Positions 35,323-44,347 of a DNA stretch of 64,000 nt are shown one piece after another. The first letter of the stretch is position 1; each line of letters starts with the position of its first letter. The notes below the pieces were generated by a model. That model saw nothing but the letters and a program-made list of their open reading frames with translations, was not told the origin of the DNA and searched no databases. The stretch covers positions 1,072,001-1,136,000 of the forward strand of contig NZ_CP141608.1 in assembly GCF_035581345.1 (NCBI RefSeq). Reading direction: 5' to 3'. The translations under genes and the position numbers were made by a program. The DNA is from Pseudomonas sp. JQ170C (lineage in GTDB: Bacteria; Pseudomonadota; Gammaproteobacteria; Pseudomonadales; Pseudomonadaceae).

Positions 35323-36915
35323 TTATTCGATGCTGACGCCGGAAAAGACGTTGCGCCCGAAGGGGCTTACCTTGAAGTCCTCGACCTTGGCACTGAGCGG
35401 TTGGTTGACCGTCGAATGCGCGATCGGGGTGATTGGCACTTGCTGCTTGAGGCGCTGCTGAGCCTGTCGATAGAGCACGGTGCGTTGCTCGCGGTCGGTG
35501 ATGGTCTTGGCTTGTTTGACCAGCGCGTCGTATTGCGGGTCGCACCACATGGAGTAGTTGTTGCTGCCGATCGCGTCACAGCTGTACAGGGTGCCCAGCC
35601 AGTTGTCCGGGTCGCCGTTGTCGCCGGTCCAGCCGATCAGCGAGATGTCGTGTTCACCGTCCTTGGTGCGCTTGAGGTATTCGCCCCACTCGTAGCTGAC
35701 AATCTTGACCTTCAGGCCGACCTTGCCCCAGTCGGCCTGAAGCATTTCGGCCATCAACTTGGCGTTGGGGTTGTAGGGGCGTTGTACAGGCATGGCCCAC
35801 AGGGTGATTTCGGTACCTTCCTTGACCCCGGCTGCCCGGAGCAGTTCGCGGGCCTTGTCCGGGTTGTAGCCGGCGTCCTTGATGCTGTCGTCATACGACC
35901 ACTGGGTGGGCGGCATGCTGCCGACAGCCAGTTGCCCGGCATGCTGGTACACCGCCTGGACGATGGCCGGCTTGTTCACTGCCATGTCCATGGCCTGGCG
36001 TACTTGTAACTGGTCGAAAGGTTTGTGCTGCACGTTGTAGGCGATGTAGCCCAGGTTGAAGCCGGGCTTTTCGATCACCTGGAGCTTCTGGTCGGCCTTG
36101 AGTGCCTCCAGGTCAGCCGGGCGTGGATTCACGGTTACCTGGCATTCGTTTTTGCGCAGCTTCTGGATGCGCACCGAGGGGTCGGTGTTGATCGAGAAAA
36201 TCAGTTGGTCAAGCTTTACCTGGTCGGGGTTCCAGTAGTCCTTGTTGCCGCGATAGCGGATCTGCGAGTCCTTCTGGTAACGCTGGAACACGAAAGGCCC
36301 GGTGCCGATCGGCTTCTGATTGATGTCGCTGGGGCGGCCGGAGGTCATCAGATGCTCGGCGTACTCGGCCGAGAGGATGGAGGCAAAACTCATCGCCAGG
36401 TTCTGCACGAAGGCAGCATCGACGCTGTTGAGGGTGAATACCACGGTCATGGGGCCGGTCTTCTCGACCCGGGCAATGTTCTTGTCCAGGCTCATGCCGA
36501 CGAAGTAGGGGAACTCGGTGGGGTAGAGCTTGCGAAACGGGTGGTCGCGATCAAGCATCCGGTTGAAGGTGAACAGCACGTCGTCGGCGTTGAGTTCGCG
36601 AGTGGGCTTGAAGTCCTTGTTGCTGTGGAACTTCACGCCTTCGCGCAGCTGGAAGGTGTAGGTCAGCCCGTCGGGGGAGACGTCCCAGGTTTCGGCCAGG
36701 GCCGGTTTGACGGCGGTGGCGCCTCGCTCGAACTCCACCAGGCGGTTGTAGATGGGCTCGGCGGCATCGTTGTCGGTGGAGCTGGTGTATTGGGCGGTGT
36801 CGAAGCCTGCGGGGCTGCCTTCGGAGCAGAACACCAGGTTCTTGGCCTGGCTCAGGGGGGCCTGGGTGAGCAGACCCAGGCTCAGCAATGTTGCAAAAAT
36901 CGGGGTATGGCGCAT
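35323..36915 (-). CDS. dppA: dipeptide ABC importer binding protein (second DppA paralogue)
   Basis: SBP family 5 protein of 530 residues with signal peptide IFATLLSLGLLTQAPLSQA. The mature N-terminus is NLVFCSEGSPAGFDTAQYT; further on are AETWDVSPDGLTYTFQLREG and RPYNPNAKLMAEMLQADWGK. It is close to the paralogue at 37166-38791 and more distant from the one beside dppB. It lies upstream of opdP, as dppA3 does in P. aeruginosa. Multiple receptors probably widen the range of peptides delivered to one DppBCDF channel. Confidence 0.92.
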   Translation of the reverse strand: MRHTPIFATLLSLGLLTQAPLSQAKNLVFCSEGSPAGFDTAQYTSSTDNDAAEPIYNRLVEFERGATAVKPALAETWDVSPDGLTYTFQLREGVKFHSNKDFKPTRELNADDVLFTFNRMLDRDHPFRKLYPTEFPYFVGMSLDKNIARVEKTGPMTVVFTLNSVDAAFVQNLAMSFASILSAEYAEHLMTSGRPSDINQKPIGTGPFVFQRYQKDSQIRYRGNKDYWNPDQVKLDQLIFSINTDPSVRIQKLRKNECQVTVNPRPADLEALKADQKLQVIEKPGFNLGYIAYNVQHKPFDQLQVRQAMDMAVNKPAIVQAVYQHAGQLAVGSMPPTQWSYDDSIKDAGYNPDKARELLRAAGVKEGTEITLWAMPVQRPYNPNAKLMAEMLQADWGKVGLKVKIVSYEWGEYLKRTKDGEHDISLIGWTGDNGDPDNWLGTLYSCDAIGSNNYSMWCDPQYDALVKQAKTITDREQRTVLYRQAQQRLKQQVPITPIAHSTVNQPLSAKVEDFKVSPFGRNVFSGVSIE

Positions 36916-37063
36916 GACGATCCCTTATCTCTTGTTGTTTTTGAACGGTCCGGGGCGCACGGCCGCGCATATCGCACATACAGCGATGACTCGACGCCAG
37001 CGGCGTCGATAGGTTGCTGCAAGTGTGATTACGCGAGGGCGTACAGGAGGTTTCCGAAAAGCG

Positions 37064-37153
37064 GCATCGACGTTTCCGTGTCGATGCGTTCGCGGTTGAC
37101 CTGCCAGGCCAGCATCAAGCCGCTGCGCACACCGGGGAGGGGCGCGCAGCGGC
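37064..37153 (-). other. two hairpins in the 250-base gap between dppA paralogues
   Basis: GCATCGAC/GTCGATGC (37064-37087) and GCCGCTGCGC/GCGCAGCGGC (37119-37153) are both well-formed stems on the minus strand. No gene or clear promoter is visible in this gap (36916-37165); neither stem has a T-tract. Confidence 0.5.
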
Positions 37154-37165
37154 CGTCGATGGCTG

Positions 37166-38791
37166 CTACTTGGACACGCTGACGCCGTAGAAGGCGTTCA
37201 AGGCAAACGGACTGATCTTGAAGTCCTCTACGGTTTTGCGCATGGGCTGATACACCGTGGAGTGAGCAATCGGTGTGATCGGCACCTGGCTCTTGAGGCG
37301 CTGCTGGGCTTGCTTGTACAGCTCGGTGCGCTTGGCCTGGTCGGAGGTGGCCTTGGCCTGCTTGATCAGCTTGTCGTACTCGGGGTCGCACCATTTGGAG
37401 AAGTTGTTGCCGTTGATGGCATCACAGCCATACAGGGTTCCCAGCCAGTTGTCCGGGTCACCGTTGTCACCGCTCCAGCCGATCAGCATGGCGCCGTTCT
37501 CGCCACTCTTGGAACGCTTGATGTACTCGCCCCATTCGTAGCTGACGATCTTGGCCTTGATGCCGATCTTGGCCCAGTCGGACTGCAGCATTTCAGCCAT
37601 CAGCTTGGCGTTGGGGTTGTAGGGGCGTTGCACCGGCATGGCCCACAGGGTGATCTCGGTGCCTTCCTTGACGCCCGCTTCCTTGAGCAGTTGCTTGGCT
37701 TTCTCCGGATCGTACTGGGTGTCCTTGATGGTGGTGTCGTACGACCATTGGGTCGGCGGCATGGCGTTGACGGCCAGCTGGCCGGCGCCCTGGTACACCG
37801 AGTCGATGATCTGCTGCTTGTTCACCGCCATGTCCAGCGCCTGGCGAACCTTGAGCTGGGCCATCGGGTTGGGCTCGTTGCTGCCTTTGATCTTGTCCAT
37901 CACGTTGTAGGCGATGTAGCCCAGGTTGAAGCCGGGCTGGTCAGGCATCTTCAGGTTTGGATCTGCCTTGAGCGACTCGATGTCGGCCGGGCGGGGGAAG
38001 AGGGTGACCTGACACTCGTTCTTCTTGAGCTTTTGCATACGCACCGAGGCGTCGGTGGTGATGGCGAAGATCAGGTTGTCGATCTTCACGTCCTCGGGTT
38101 GCCAGTAGTCCTTGTTGCCCTTGAAGCGAATCTGCGCGTCTTTCTGGTACTTGCTGAACACGAACGGGCCGGTGCCGATCGGCTTCTGGTTGATATCGGC
38201 GGCCTTGCCCTGCTTGAGCAACTGATCGGCGTACTCGGCCGACTGGATCGAGGCGAAGCTCATGGCCATGTTCTGGATGAACGCGGCATCCACCTCGTTG
38301 AGGGTGAACTTGACGGTGTGATCGTCGAGCTTCTCCACCTTGGCGATGTTCTTGTCCATGCCCATGTCGGTGAAGTACGGGAACTCGGTGGGGTAGGCCT
38401 TGCGGAACGGCATGTCCTTGTCGAGCATTCGAGTGAAGGTGAACAGGACGTCGTCGGCGTTGAATTCGCGCGTCGGCTTGAAGAAGTCGGTGGTGTGGAA
38501 CTTGACCCCTTCACGCAGGTGGAAGGTGTAGGTCAGGCCGTCATCGGAGATGTCCCAGCGGGTTGCCAGGCCCGGGATGACTGCGGTGCCGCCACGCTCG
38601 AACTGGCTCAGGCGGTTGAAGACTGTCTCGGCTGAGGCATCGAAGTCGGTTCCCGTGGTGTATTGGCCGGGATCGAATCCGGCCGGGCTGCCTTCTGAGC
38701 AAAACACCAGGTTAGTCGCCGCGAGGGCAGAAGGTGCGCCGGCAAGCAAGCCTGCGCCGACCAGGAACGGAATGACCGCGTGTTTGAGCAT
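37166..38791 (-). CDS. dppA: dipeptide ABC importer binding protein (first DppA paralogue)
   Basis: SBP family 5 protein of 541 residues, the first gene of the peptide-uptake locus. Signal peptide IPFLVGAGLLAGAPSALA; mature start NLVFCSEGSPAGFDPGQYT. Other shared blocks are KFHTTDFFKPTREFNADD and RPYNPNAKLMAEMLQSDWAK. I chose ATG 38791 with GAGG 5 bases upstream; ATG 38812 is in frame but weaker. Its promoter must lie in the 307 bases to the left of the SIMPL gene end; I cannot single out convincing -35 and -10 boxes there. Confidence 0.92.
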   Translation of the reverse strand: MLKHAVIPFLVGAGLLAGAPSALAATNLVFCSEGSPAGFDPGQYTTGTDFDASAETVFNRLSQFERGGTAVIPGLATRWDISDDGLTYTFHLREGVKFHTTDFFKPTREFNADDVLFTFTRMLDKDMPFRKAYPTEFPYFTDMGMDKNIAKVEKLDDHTVKFTLNEVDAAFIQNMAMSFASIQSAEYADQLLKQGKAADINQKPIGTGPFVFSKYQKDAQIRFKGNKDYWQPEDVKIDNLIFAITTDASVRMQKLKKNECQVTLFPRPADIESLKADPNLKMPDQPGFNLGYIAYNVMDKIKGSNEPNPMAQLKVRQALDMAVNKQQIIDSVYQGAGQLAVNAMPPTQWSYDTTIKDTQYDPEKAKQLLKEAGVKEGTEITLWAMPVQRPYNPNAKLMAEMLQSDWAKIGIKAKIVSYEWGEYIKRSKSGENGAMLIGWSGDNGDPDNWLGTLYGCDAINGNNFSKWCDPEYDKLIKQAKATSDQAKRTELYKQAQQRLKSQVPITPIAHSTVYQPMRKTVEDFKISPFALNAFYGVSVSK

Positions 38792-39054
38792 GGTGGCCTC
38801 ATTTGTTGTCATTTTTGATTTTGAGGGGGCCTTGTGAGCCGTACTGCGGATACTTATGCAGGCCCTATACCCAATGCAACAGCCAAAGGGATGTGTGACA
38901 ACAAAGAGTGGGACGGACGTACAGGAATGTCGCATCCGTGTAATTTTTACGGAGTTGATCGTTTGCGAGGTCGTATTTCAGATTGTTTCGAGGATGTTGC
39001 GCGCAGATGAAGTCACGCCAGGCACCAGGATGGTGCGCGTGTTGCCGGGTGCAG

Positions 39055-39084
39055 CAATCGCGGCAGCCGAAGCTGCCGCGATTG
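39055..39084 (-). terminator. strong hairpin after the SIMPL-domain gene
   Basis: A perfect 13-bp stem CAATCGCGGCAGC/GCTGCCGCGATTG has a 4-base loop (TTCG on the minus strand). It lies 15 bases past the SIMPL-protein stop in the 307-base region 38792-39098. No T-tract follows, but the UUCG-type loop makes it very stable. The rest of that region shows no gene. Confidence 0.6.
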
Positions 39085-39098
39085 AGCGTAGACGTTGT

Positions 39099-39815
39099 TC
39101 AGGGCATTAGAACTTCGATGGTGCCGTCGGCGCTCAGGCTGACCTGGCTGGTGCCAGCTTCGATGTCCGGGCTTGGCGCTGCGCCTTCGGCATCCATGCT
39201 GGCTTTCATCATCATCGGGGCGCTGCGGGCATAGGGGTGCGGGTAGCCGCTGCTGTTGAGGTTCAGGTTGACCACTTTGTAGCCCTTGCCGCCCAGGGCC
39301 TCGGTGGCCAGTTGGGCGCGGGTCTTGAAGGCATTGACCGCATCCTTGAGCAGCTCGTCTTCACTGGACTTGCGCGTGGCTGGCGCGATGGAGAAGTCCA
39401 TGCCGCCCATTTTCAGTTGTTGCAACAGCTCGCCGGTCAGCTTGGACAGGGCAGGGAAGTCGGCACTTTCCAGGCGCAGTTCGGCGCGCTCGCGCCAGCC
39501 GGTGATCTTCTGCCCCTTGTTGTCGTAGATCGGGTAGCTGTTGCGGCTGCCCTGGCTGATCTTCACTTCCTTCACTTCACGGGCCTGCTTCACCGCCTTG
39601 TTCATGGTCTCGGTGATTTCGTTGGCCAGCTTGCCCGGGTCGGTGTTCTGCGCTTCGCTGTACAGGGTCACGATCATCAGGTCGCGAGCCACTTCCTTGC
39701 TGACTTCGGCGCGCAGCGAGATCTGGTTGTACCGGGGCGCTTCCGCCAGTGCCGGGAGGCTTGCGAGCAGGCTGGTGGCCATCACGAGGGCGGCGCTACG
39801 ACGAGGGTTAAGCAT
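39099..39815 (-). CDS. periplasmic SIMPL-domain (DUF541) protein
   Basis: Exported protein of 238 residues with signal peptide AALVMATSLLASLPALAEA. The mature part is a SIMPL/DUF541 domain (ISLRAEVSKEVARDLMIVTLYSEAQ, NEITETMNKAVKQAREV, GWRERAELRLESADFPALSKL in parts), as in E. coli YggE, which is linked to oxidative-stress tolerance. Start ATG 39815 has AAGGAG 6 bases upstream. It is divergent from the redox sensor gene roxS. No enzymatic function is established for the family. Confidence 0.88.
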   Translation of the reverse strand: MLNPRRSAALVMATSLLASLPALAEAPRYNQISLRAEVSKEVARDLMIVTLYSEAQNTDPGKLANEITETMNKAVKQAREVKEVKISQGSRNSYPIYDNKGQKITGWRERAELRLESADFPALSKLTGELLQQLKMGGMDFSIAPATRKSSEDELLKDAVNAFKTRAQLATEALGGKGYKVVNLNLNSSGYPHPYARSAPMMMKASMDAEGAAPSPDIEAGTSQVSLSADGTIEVLMP

Positions 39816-39973
39816 GTATGACTCCTTGAAAAAAGGCGTGGGCGCTGGGAGCTCCATTCCACGCATGGCCCATAAGACTGGCAAGAGTGTAGTGAGGTTC
39901 AAAAGGGCCATCATTGTTGTGTAAAAAAGTGTGGCGCTTTGCCGCATGTCAGCAGTCCCGCCTGCAGCTTCGG

Positions 39974-39979
39974 TATACT
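39974..39979 (+). promoter_or_regulatory. candidate -10 box for roxSR
   Basis: TATACT at 39974-39979, 38 bases before the roxS start codon, matches 5 of 6 positions of the consensus. No good -35 box is visible. Confidence 0.4.
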
Positions 39980-40017
39980 CGCCACGATTCGCCCTGGAGC
40001 ACTCATCAGGAGAGCTC

Positions 40018-41274
40018 ATGCTCGCCCCCGTACAAATGCTGTCTGCCACTCGCCAGAACCTCTGGCGCCTGACCTTCATCCGCATTCTGGTGCTGGCCGC
40101 CCAGGCCGGGTCGGTAGGTGTTGCCTACTGGACCGACCTGCTGCCGCTGCCGTGGTTGTCACTGGTCATCACCCTTGGCCTGTCGAGCCTGCTCTGTGCC
40201 TTCACGGCATTGCGCCTGCGCCTGTCGTTGCCGGTCACGGAACTCGAGTACGCCTTCCAGCTGGCCTGCGATCTCTTGATTCACAGCGCCTTGCTCTACT
40301 ACTCGGGTGGCTCCACCAACCCCTTCGTCTCCTATTACCTGGTGCCGCTGGCAATTGCTGCCGTGACGCTGCCCTGGGTCTACTCGCTGATTCTCTCGGG
40401 TATCGCCCTGGCCGCCTACAGCTTGTTGCTGGTGCAGTTCTATCCACTGGAAACCTTCCCCATGGCGCGGGAAAAGATGCAGGTCTACGGCATGTGGCTG
40501 AGCATCGCCCTGGCCGCTGCAGTGATCACCTTCTTCGCGGCGAAGATGGCGGAGGAGCTGCGGCGCCAGGAGCAACTGCGTGCCGAGCGGCGTGAAGAGG
40601 GCCTGCGTGACCAGCAACTGCTGGCGGTGGCGACCCAGGCGGCCGGCGCCGCCCATGAGCTGGGTACGCCCCTGGCAACCATGAGCGTGCTGATCAAGGA
40701 AATGCGCCAGGATCACCACGACCCGCTGTTGCAGGAAGACCTGGCGGTGCTTCAGGACCAGGTCAAGCTGTGCAAGGAAACCCTGCAGAACCTGGTACGT
40801 GCCGCCGAAGCCAATCGGCGCATGGCGGTCGAGGACCAGGAAGTGACCGCCTGGCTCGATGAAGCCCTGAACCGTTGGCACCTGATGCGCCCTGAGGCCA
40901 GTTATCGCTTTCAGCGCCTGGGGCAGGGCAGTGTGCCGCGCCTGGCGCCACCGCCCGACCTTACCCAGGCCTTGCTGAACCTGTTGAACAATGCAGCCGA
41001 TGCTTGCCCCGACGAGCTTGAAGTGCGCCTGGACTGGGATGCGCAAGATATGGTCATCAGCATTCGCGACCATGGTCCGGGTGTGCCGGTGGCCATTGCC
41101 GAGTCCATCGGCAAACCCTTCTTTACCACCAAGGGCAAGGGTTTCGGCCTTGGCCTGTTCTTGAGCAAGGCCAGCGTGACCCGTGCTGGCGGCTCGGTAA
41201 AACTCTATAGTCATGAAGAGGGCGGTACGCTCACCGAGCTGCGCCTGCCGCGTGACGCGCGAGGAGATGTGTGA
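40018..41274 (+). CDS. roxS: redox sensor histidine kinase RoxS (RegB/PrrB type)
   Basis: Membrane histidine kinase of 418 residues of the RegB/PrrB/RoxS group, which senses respiratory redox state. About six transmembrane helices fill residues 15-180. They include the conserved ubiquinone-binding heptapeptide GGSTNPF (SGGSTNPFVSYYLVP). The phosphorylated His213 is in AAHELGTPLATMSVL, and the ATPase part shows the N box LLNNAADACPDE, DHGPGVP and KGKGFGLGLFLSKASV. Start ATG 40018 has AGGAG 5-6 bases before it. It overlaps roxR by one base (TGATG). In P. putida the pair controls terminal oxidases and related functions. Confidence 0.94.
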   Translation: MLAPVQMLSATRQNLWRLTFIRILVLAAQAGSVGVAYWTDLLPLPWLSLVITLGLSSLLCAFTALRLRLSLPVTELEYAFQLACDLLIHSALLYYSGGSTNPFVSYYLVPLAIAAVTLPWVYSLILSGIALAAYSLLLVQFYPLETFPMAREKMQVYGMWLSIALAAAVITFFAAKMAEELRRQEQLRAERREEGLRDQQLLAVATQAAGAAHELGTPLATMSVLIKEMRQDHHDPLLQEDLAVLQDQVKLCKETLQNLVRAAEANRRMAVEDQEVTAWLDEALNRWHLMRPEASYRFQRLGQGSVPRLAPPPDLTQALLNLLNNAADACPDELEVRLDWDAQDMVISIRDHGPGVPVAIAESIGKPFFTTKGKGFGLGLFLSKASVTRAGGSVKLYSHEEGGTLTELRLPRDARGDV

Positions 41275-41834
41275 TGAGTGATGAAATCCAGGTTGAAGGC
41301 GAAGAGCTGCCGCACCTGTTGCTGGTAGATGACGATGCCACGTTTACCCGGGTCATGGCCCGGGCCATGAGCCGCCGTGGTTTTCGCGTGAGTACGGCCG
41401 GTTCCGCCGAAGAAGGTCTGGTGCTGGCCCAGCAGGATGTGCCGGACTACGCCACTCTGGACCTGAAGATGGATGGTGACTCGGGCCTGGTGTTGCTGCC
41501 CAAGCTGCTGGAACTCGATCCGGAAATGCGCGTGGTGATCCTGACCGGTTACTCGAGCATTGCCACCGCTGTCGAGGCCATCAAGCGCGGCGCCTGCAAC
41601 TACCTGTGCAAACCGGCCGACGCCGATGATGTGCTGGCGGCATTGCTGTCCGAGCATGCCGACCTGGACAGCCTGGTGCCGGAAAACCCGATGTCGGTTG
41701 ACCGCCTGCAGTGGGAACACATCCAGCGCGTGCTGACCGAGCACGAGGGCAATATCTCCGCCACTGCCCGGGCCCTGGGCATGCACCGGCGTACCTTGCA
41801 GCGCAAACTGCAGAAGCGGCCGGTTCGGCGCTGA
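41274..41834 (+). CDS. roxR: response regulator RoxR (RegA/PrrA type)
   Basis: Response regulator of 186 residues. The receiver domain starts HLLLVDDDATFTRV, and Asp63 in YATLDLKMDGDSG is the phosphoacceptor; ILTGYSSIATAVEAIKRGA and CKPAD complete it. The C-terminal 45 residues are a Fis-like helix-turn-helix (HEGNISATARALGMHRRTLQ). Start ATG 41274 shares its A with the roxS stop and has GAGGAG upstream. The short length and Fis-type helix are typical of RegA. A REP element follows. Confidence 0.94.
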   Translation: MSDEIQVEGEELPHLLLVDDDATFTRVMARAMSRRGFRVSTAGSAEEGLVLAQQDVPDYATLDLKMDGDSGLVLLPKLLELDPEMRVVILTGYSSIATAVEAIKRGACNYLCKPADADDVLAALLSEHADLDSLVPENPMSVDRLQWEHIQRVLTEHEGNISATARALGMHRRTLQRKLQKRPVRR

Positions 41835-41843
41835 TCCCTGAAG

Positions 41844-41890
41844 TCGCGGGGCAAGCCCGCTCCTACAGTAGGAGTGGGCTTGCCCCGCGG
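41844..41890. repeat. REP element, inverted pair
   Basis: GCGGGGCAAGCCCGCTCCTA, a short ACAG centre, then the complementary arm, which has one change (GAGTGGGC for GAGCGGGC). It lies between roxR and the AEC transporter gene, both on the plus strand. Confidence 0.88.
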
Positions 41891-41956
41891 TCGATTTATC
41901 CGGCGGCGCAGGCGTATCATTAGCCCCCTAACTACAGCCGCCCGGACCCGCCCTGC

Positions 41957-42898
41957 ATGCTCGCCCTTTTTCTCCAGACGCTGAACATCACGGCCCCGGT
42001 CTTTGCCATGTTGTTCATGGGCGTGCTGCTCAAGCGCATCAATGCCATCAACGACGGCTTCATCCACACCGCCTCGGCCCTGGTCTTCAACGTCTGCATG
42101 CCGGCGTTGCTGTTCCTGGGGATCTACCACGCTGACCTGACCACGGCAGTCCAGCCCGGGCTGTTGGTCTACTTTGCCATTGCCACCCTGATCGGTTTCG
42201 GCCTGGCCTGGGGCCTGGCGATCTGGCGTTGCCCGCGCGACGACCGCGGGATCTATACCCAAGGCGCGTTCCGGGGTAACAACGGGGTGATCGGCCTGGC
42301 GCTGGCGGCGAGCATGTACGGCGATTACGGGATCTCGCTGGGGGCCATTCTCGCGGGCCTGGTGATCCTGCTCTACAACTCCTTGTCGGTGGTGGTGCTG
42401 GCGGTGTACAGCCCGAGCGCCAAGTCCGATCCGTGGAGCATCTGTAAAAGCATCCTGCGCAATCCGTTGATCATCAGCGTGCTGCTGGCGGCGGTGATGG
42501 CCTATGGGCAGGTGGCATTGCCGAACTGGTTGCTGACGTCTGCCGACTACCTGGCGCAGATGACCCTGCCGCTGGCGCTGATCTGTATCGGCGGCACCCT
42601 CTCACTGGCGTCGCTGCGCCAGAGCGGCGGGCTGGCGGTCAGCGTGAGCCTGTTGAAAATGGTCTGGTTGCCGATCCTGGCCACGCTTGGGGCGTGGCTG
42701 TGGGGTTTTCGCGGGGCAGAGCTGGGCATCTTGTTCCTGTACTTCGGCAGCCCCACCGCGGCGGCCAGCTATGTGATGGCCAGGTCGACCAACGGTAACC
42801 ACGAGTTGGCGGCGGCTATTATCGTCATAACCACCCTGATGGCTGCCATTACCACCAATATCGGCATCTTTTTCTTGCAGTGGGGCGGTTGGATCTAG
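41957..42898 (+). CDS. AEC (auxin efflux carrier) family transporter
   Basis: Membrane protein of 313 residues with about ten helices. Examples are ITAPVFAMLFMGVLLKRI at the N-terminus, FNVCMPALLFLGIY, GLVILLYNSLSVVVLAVY and the final ITTLMAAITTNIGIFFL. The pattern FRGNNGVIGLALAASMYGD and PLALICIGGTLSLASLR fits the AEC/YfdV/MdcF family, which exports or imports small organic anions such as malate or malonate. The substrate is not determinable. ATG 41957 is the first codon after the REP region and no operon partner is seen. Confidence 0.87.
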   Translation: MLALFLQTLNITAPVFAMLFMGVLLKRINAINDGFIHTASALVFNVCMPALLFLGIYHADLTTAVQPGLLVYFAIATLIGFGLAWGLAIWRCPRDDRGIYTQGAFRGNNGVIGLALAASMYGDYGISLGAILAGLVILLYNSLSVVVLAVYSPSAKSDPWSICKSILRNPLIISVLLAAVMAYGQVALPNWLLTSADYLAQMTLPLALICIGGTLSLASLRQSGGLAVSVSLLKMVWLPILATLGAWLWGFRGAELGILFLYFGSPTAAASYVMARSTNGNHELAAAIIVITTLMAAITTNIGIFFLQWGGWI

Positions 42899-42949
42899 AA
42901 TCTGTAAGAAAATAATTCCAACACGGTCTCCGACCTTCGAGGGCACTTC

Positions 42950-44323
42950 ATGCAAGACGAGATCACCCCAGAGCGATTGCATCGCGGGTTGAAAAATCGC
43001 CATATCCAATTGATCGCGCTGGGTGGCGCTATCGGCACCGGCCTGTTTCTCGGCATCGCGCAGACCATCCAGCTGGCTGGCCCTTCGGTGTTGCTGGGGT
43101 ATGCGATTGCCGGCCTGATCGCCTTTTTCATCATGCGCCAGCTTGGTGAGATGGTGGTCGAGGAGCCGGTGTCCGGCACCTTCAGCCACTTCGCCCATCG
43201 CTACTGGAGCGAGTTCGCCGGCTTCATGTCCGGCTGGAACTACTGGGTGCTCTACGTGCTGGTGGGGATGGCCGAGCTGACTGCCGTGGGGATCTACATC
43301 CAGTACTGGTGGCCGGACTTTCCGACCTGGGCGACGGCGGCGATCTTCTTTGCCGTGATCAATCTGATCAACCTGAGCCAGGTGAAAGTCTATGGCGAGA
43401 TGGAGTTCTGGTTCGCGTTGATCAAGGTGGTGGCCATCGTCAGCATGATTGCCTTTGGTGGCTATCTGTTGATCAGCGGTAATGGCGGCCCGGATGCCAG
43501 CGTGGCGAACCTGTGGCAGTTTGGCGGGTTCTTCCCCAATGGCATCAGCGGCCTGATGATGGCCCTGGCCGTGATCATGTTTTCCTTTGGCGGCCTGGAG
43601 TTGGTGGGGATCACTGCAGCCGAGGCCGACAACCCCAAATACAGCATTCCGCGCGCCACCAACCAGGTGATCTACCGCATCCTGATTTTCTACATCGGCG
43701 CGTTGGCCGTGCTGCTGTCACTGTACCCCTGGCAGAAGGTGGTACAGGGCGGCAGCCCCTTCGTGATGATCTTCCATGCGCTGGACAGCAACCTGGTTGC
43801 GACGATTCTCAACCTGGTGGTGCTGACAGCGGCGCTGTCGGTCTACAACAGCTGCGTGTACTGCAACAGCCGCATGCTGTTCGGCCTGGCGGTGCAGGGC
43901 GATGCACCCAAGCGTCTGCTCAAGGTCAATGACCGTGGCGTGCCATTGGCGGCGCTGGGGATCTCGGCGCTGGCGACGGGATTGTGTGTGGTGATCAACT
44001 ACCTGATGCCGGCTGAAGCCTTCGGCTTGCTGATGGCGCTGGTGGTGTCGTCGCTGGTGATCAACTGGGGAATCATCAGCATCACCCACCTCAAGTTCCG
44101 TCGCGCCAAGCAGGCCGCTGGCGAAACGACGTTCTACAAGAGCTGGGGCTACCCGCTGACCAACTATGTGTGCCTGGCCTTCCTGTCGCTGATTCTGGTG
44201 ATCATGTACCTGACCCCGGGCATCCGTATTTCGGTGCTGTTGATCCCGGTGTGGCTGGCAGTGCTGGGTGTGGCGTTCTGGCTGAAGAAAAAAGGCGACA
44301 AGGCCGTCGTCGCTGCCGACTGA
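42950..44323 (+). CDS. aroP: aromatic amino acid permease
   Basis: APC-superfamily amino-acid:proton symporter of 457 residues with 12 helices. The N-terminal RGLKNRHIQLIALGGAIGTG and blocks FSFGGLELVGITAAEADNP, TNQVIYRILIFYIGALAVLL and LTAALSVYNSCVYCNSRMLF are nearly the same as in E. coli AroP, the general Phe/Tyr/Trp permease. GAGGGC lies upstream of ATG 42950. It is followed by convergent genes. Substrate assignment to aromatic amino acids is by family similarity. Confidence 0.88.
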   Translation: MQDEITPERLHRGLKNRHIQLIALGGAIGTGLFLGIAQTIQLAGPSVLLGYAIAGLIAFFIMRQLGEMVVEEPVSGTFSHFAHRYWSEFAGFMSGWNYWVLYVLVGMAELTAVGIYIQYWWPDFPTWATAAIFFAVINLINLSQVKVYGEMEFWFALIKVVAIVSMIAFGGYLLISGNGGPDASVANLWQFGGFFPNGISGLMMALAVIMFSFGGLELVGITAAEADNPKYSIPRATNQVIYRILIFYIGALAVLLSLYPWQKVVQGGSPFVMIFHALDSNLVATILNLVVLTAALSVYNSCVYCNSRMLFGLAVQGDAPKRLLKVNDRGVPLAALGISALATGLCVVINYLMPAEAFGLLMALVVSSLVINWGIISITHLKFRRAKQAAGETTFYKSWGYPLTNYVCLAFLSLILVIMYLTPGIRISVLLIPVWLAVLGVAFWLKKKGDKAVVAAD

Positions 44324-44347
44324 CGGCCCGGGCCCGGAGGTGATCGG

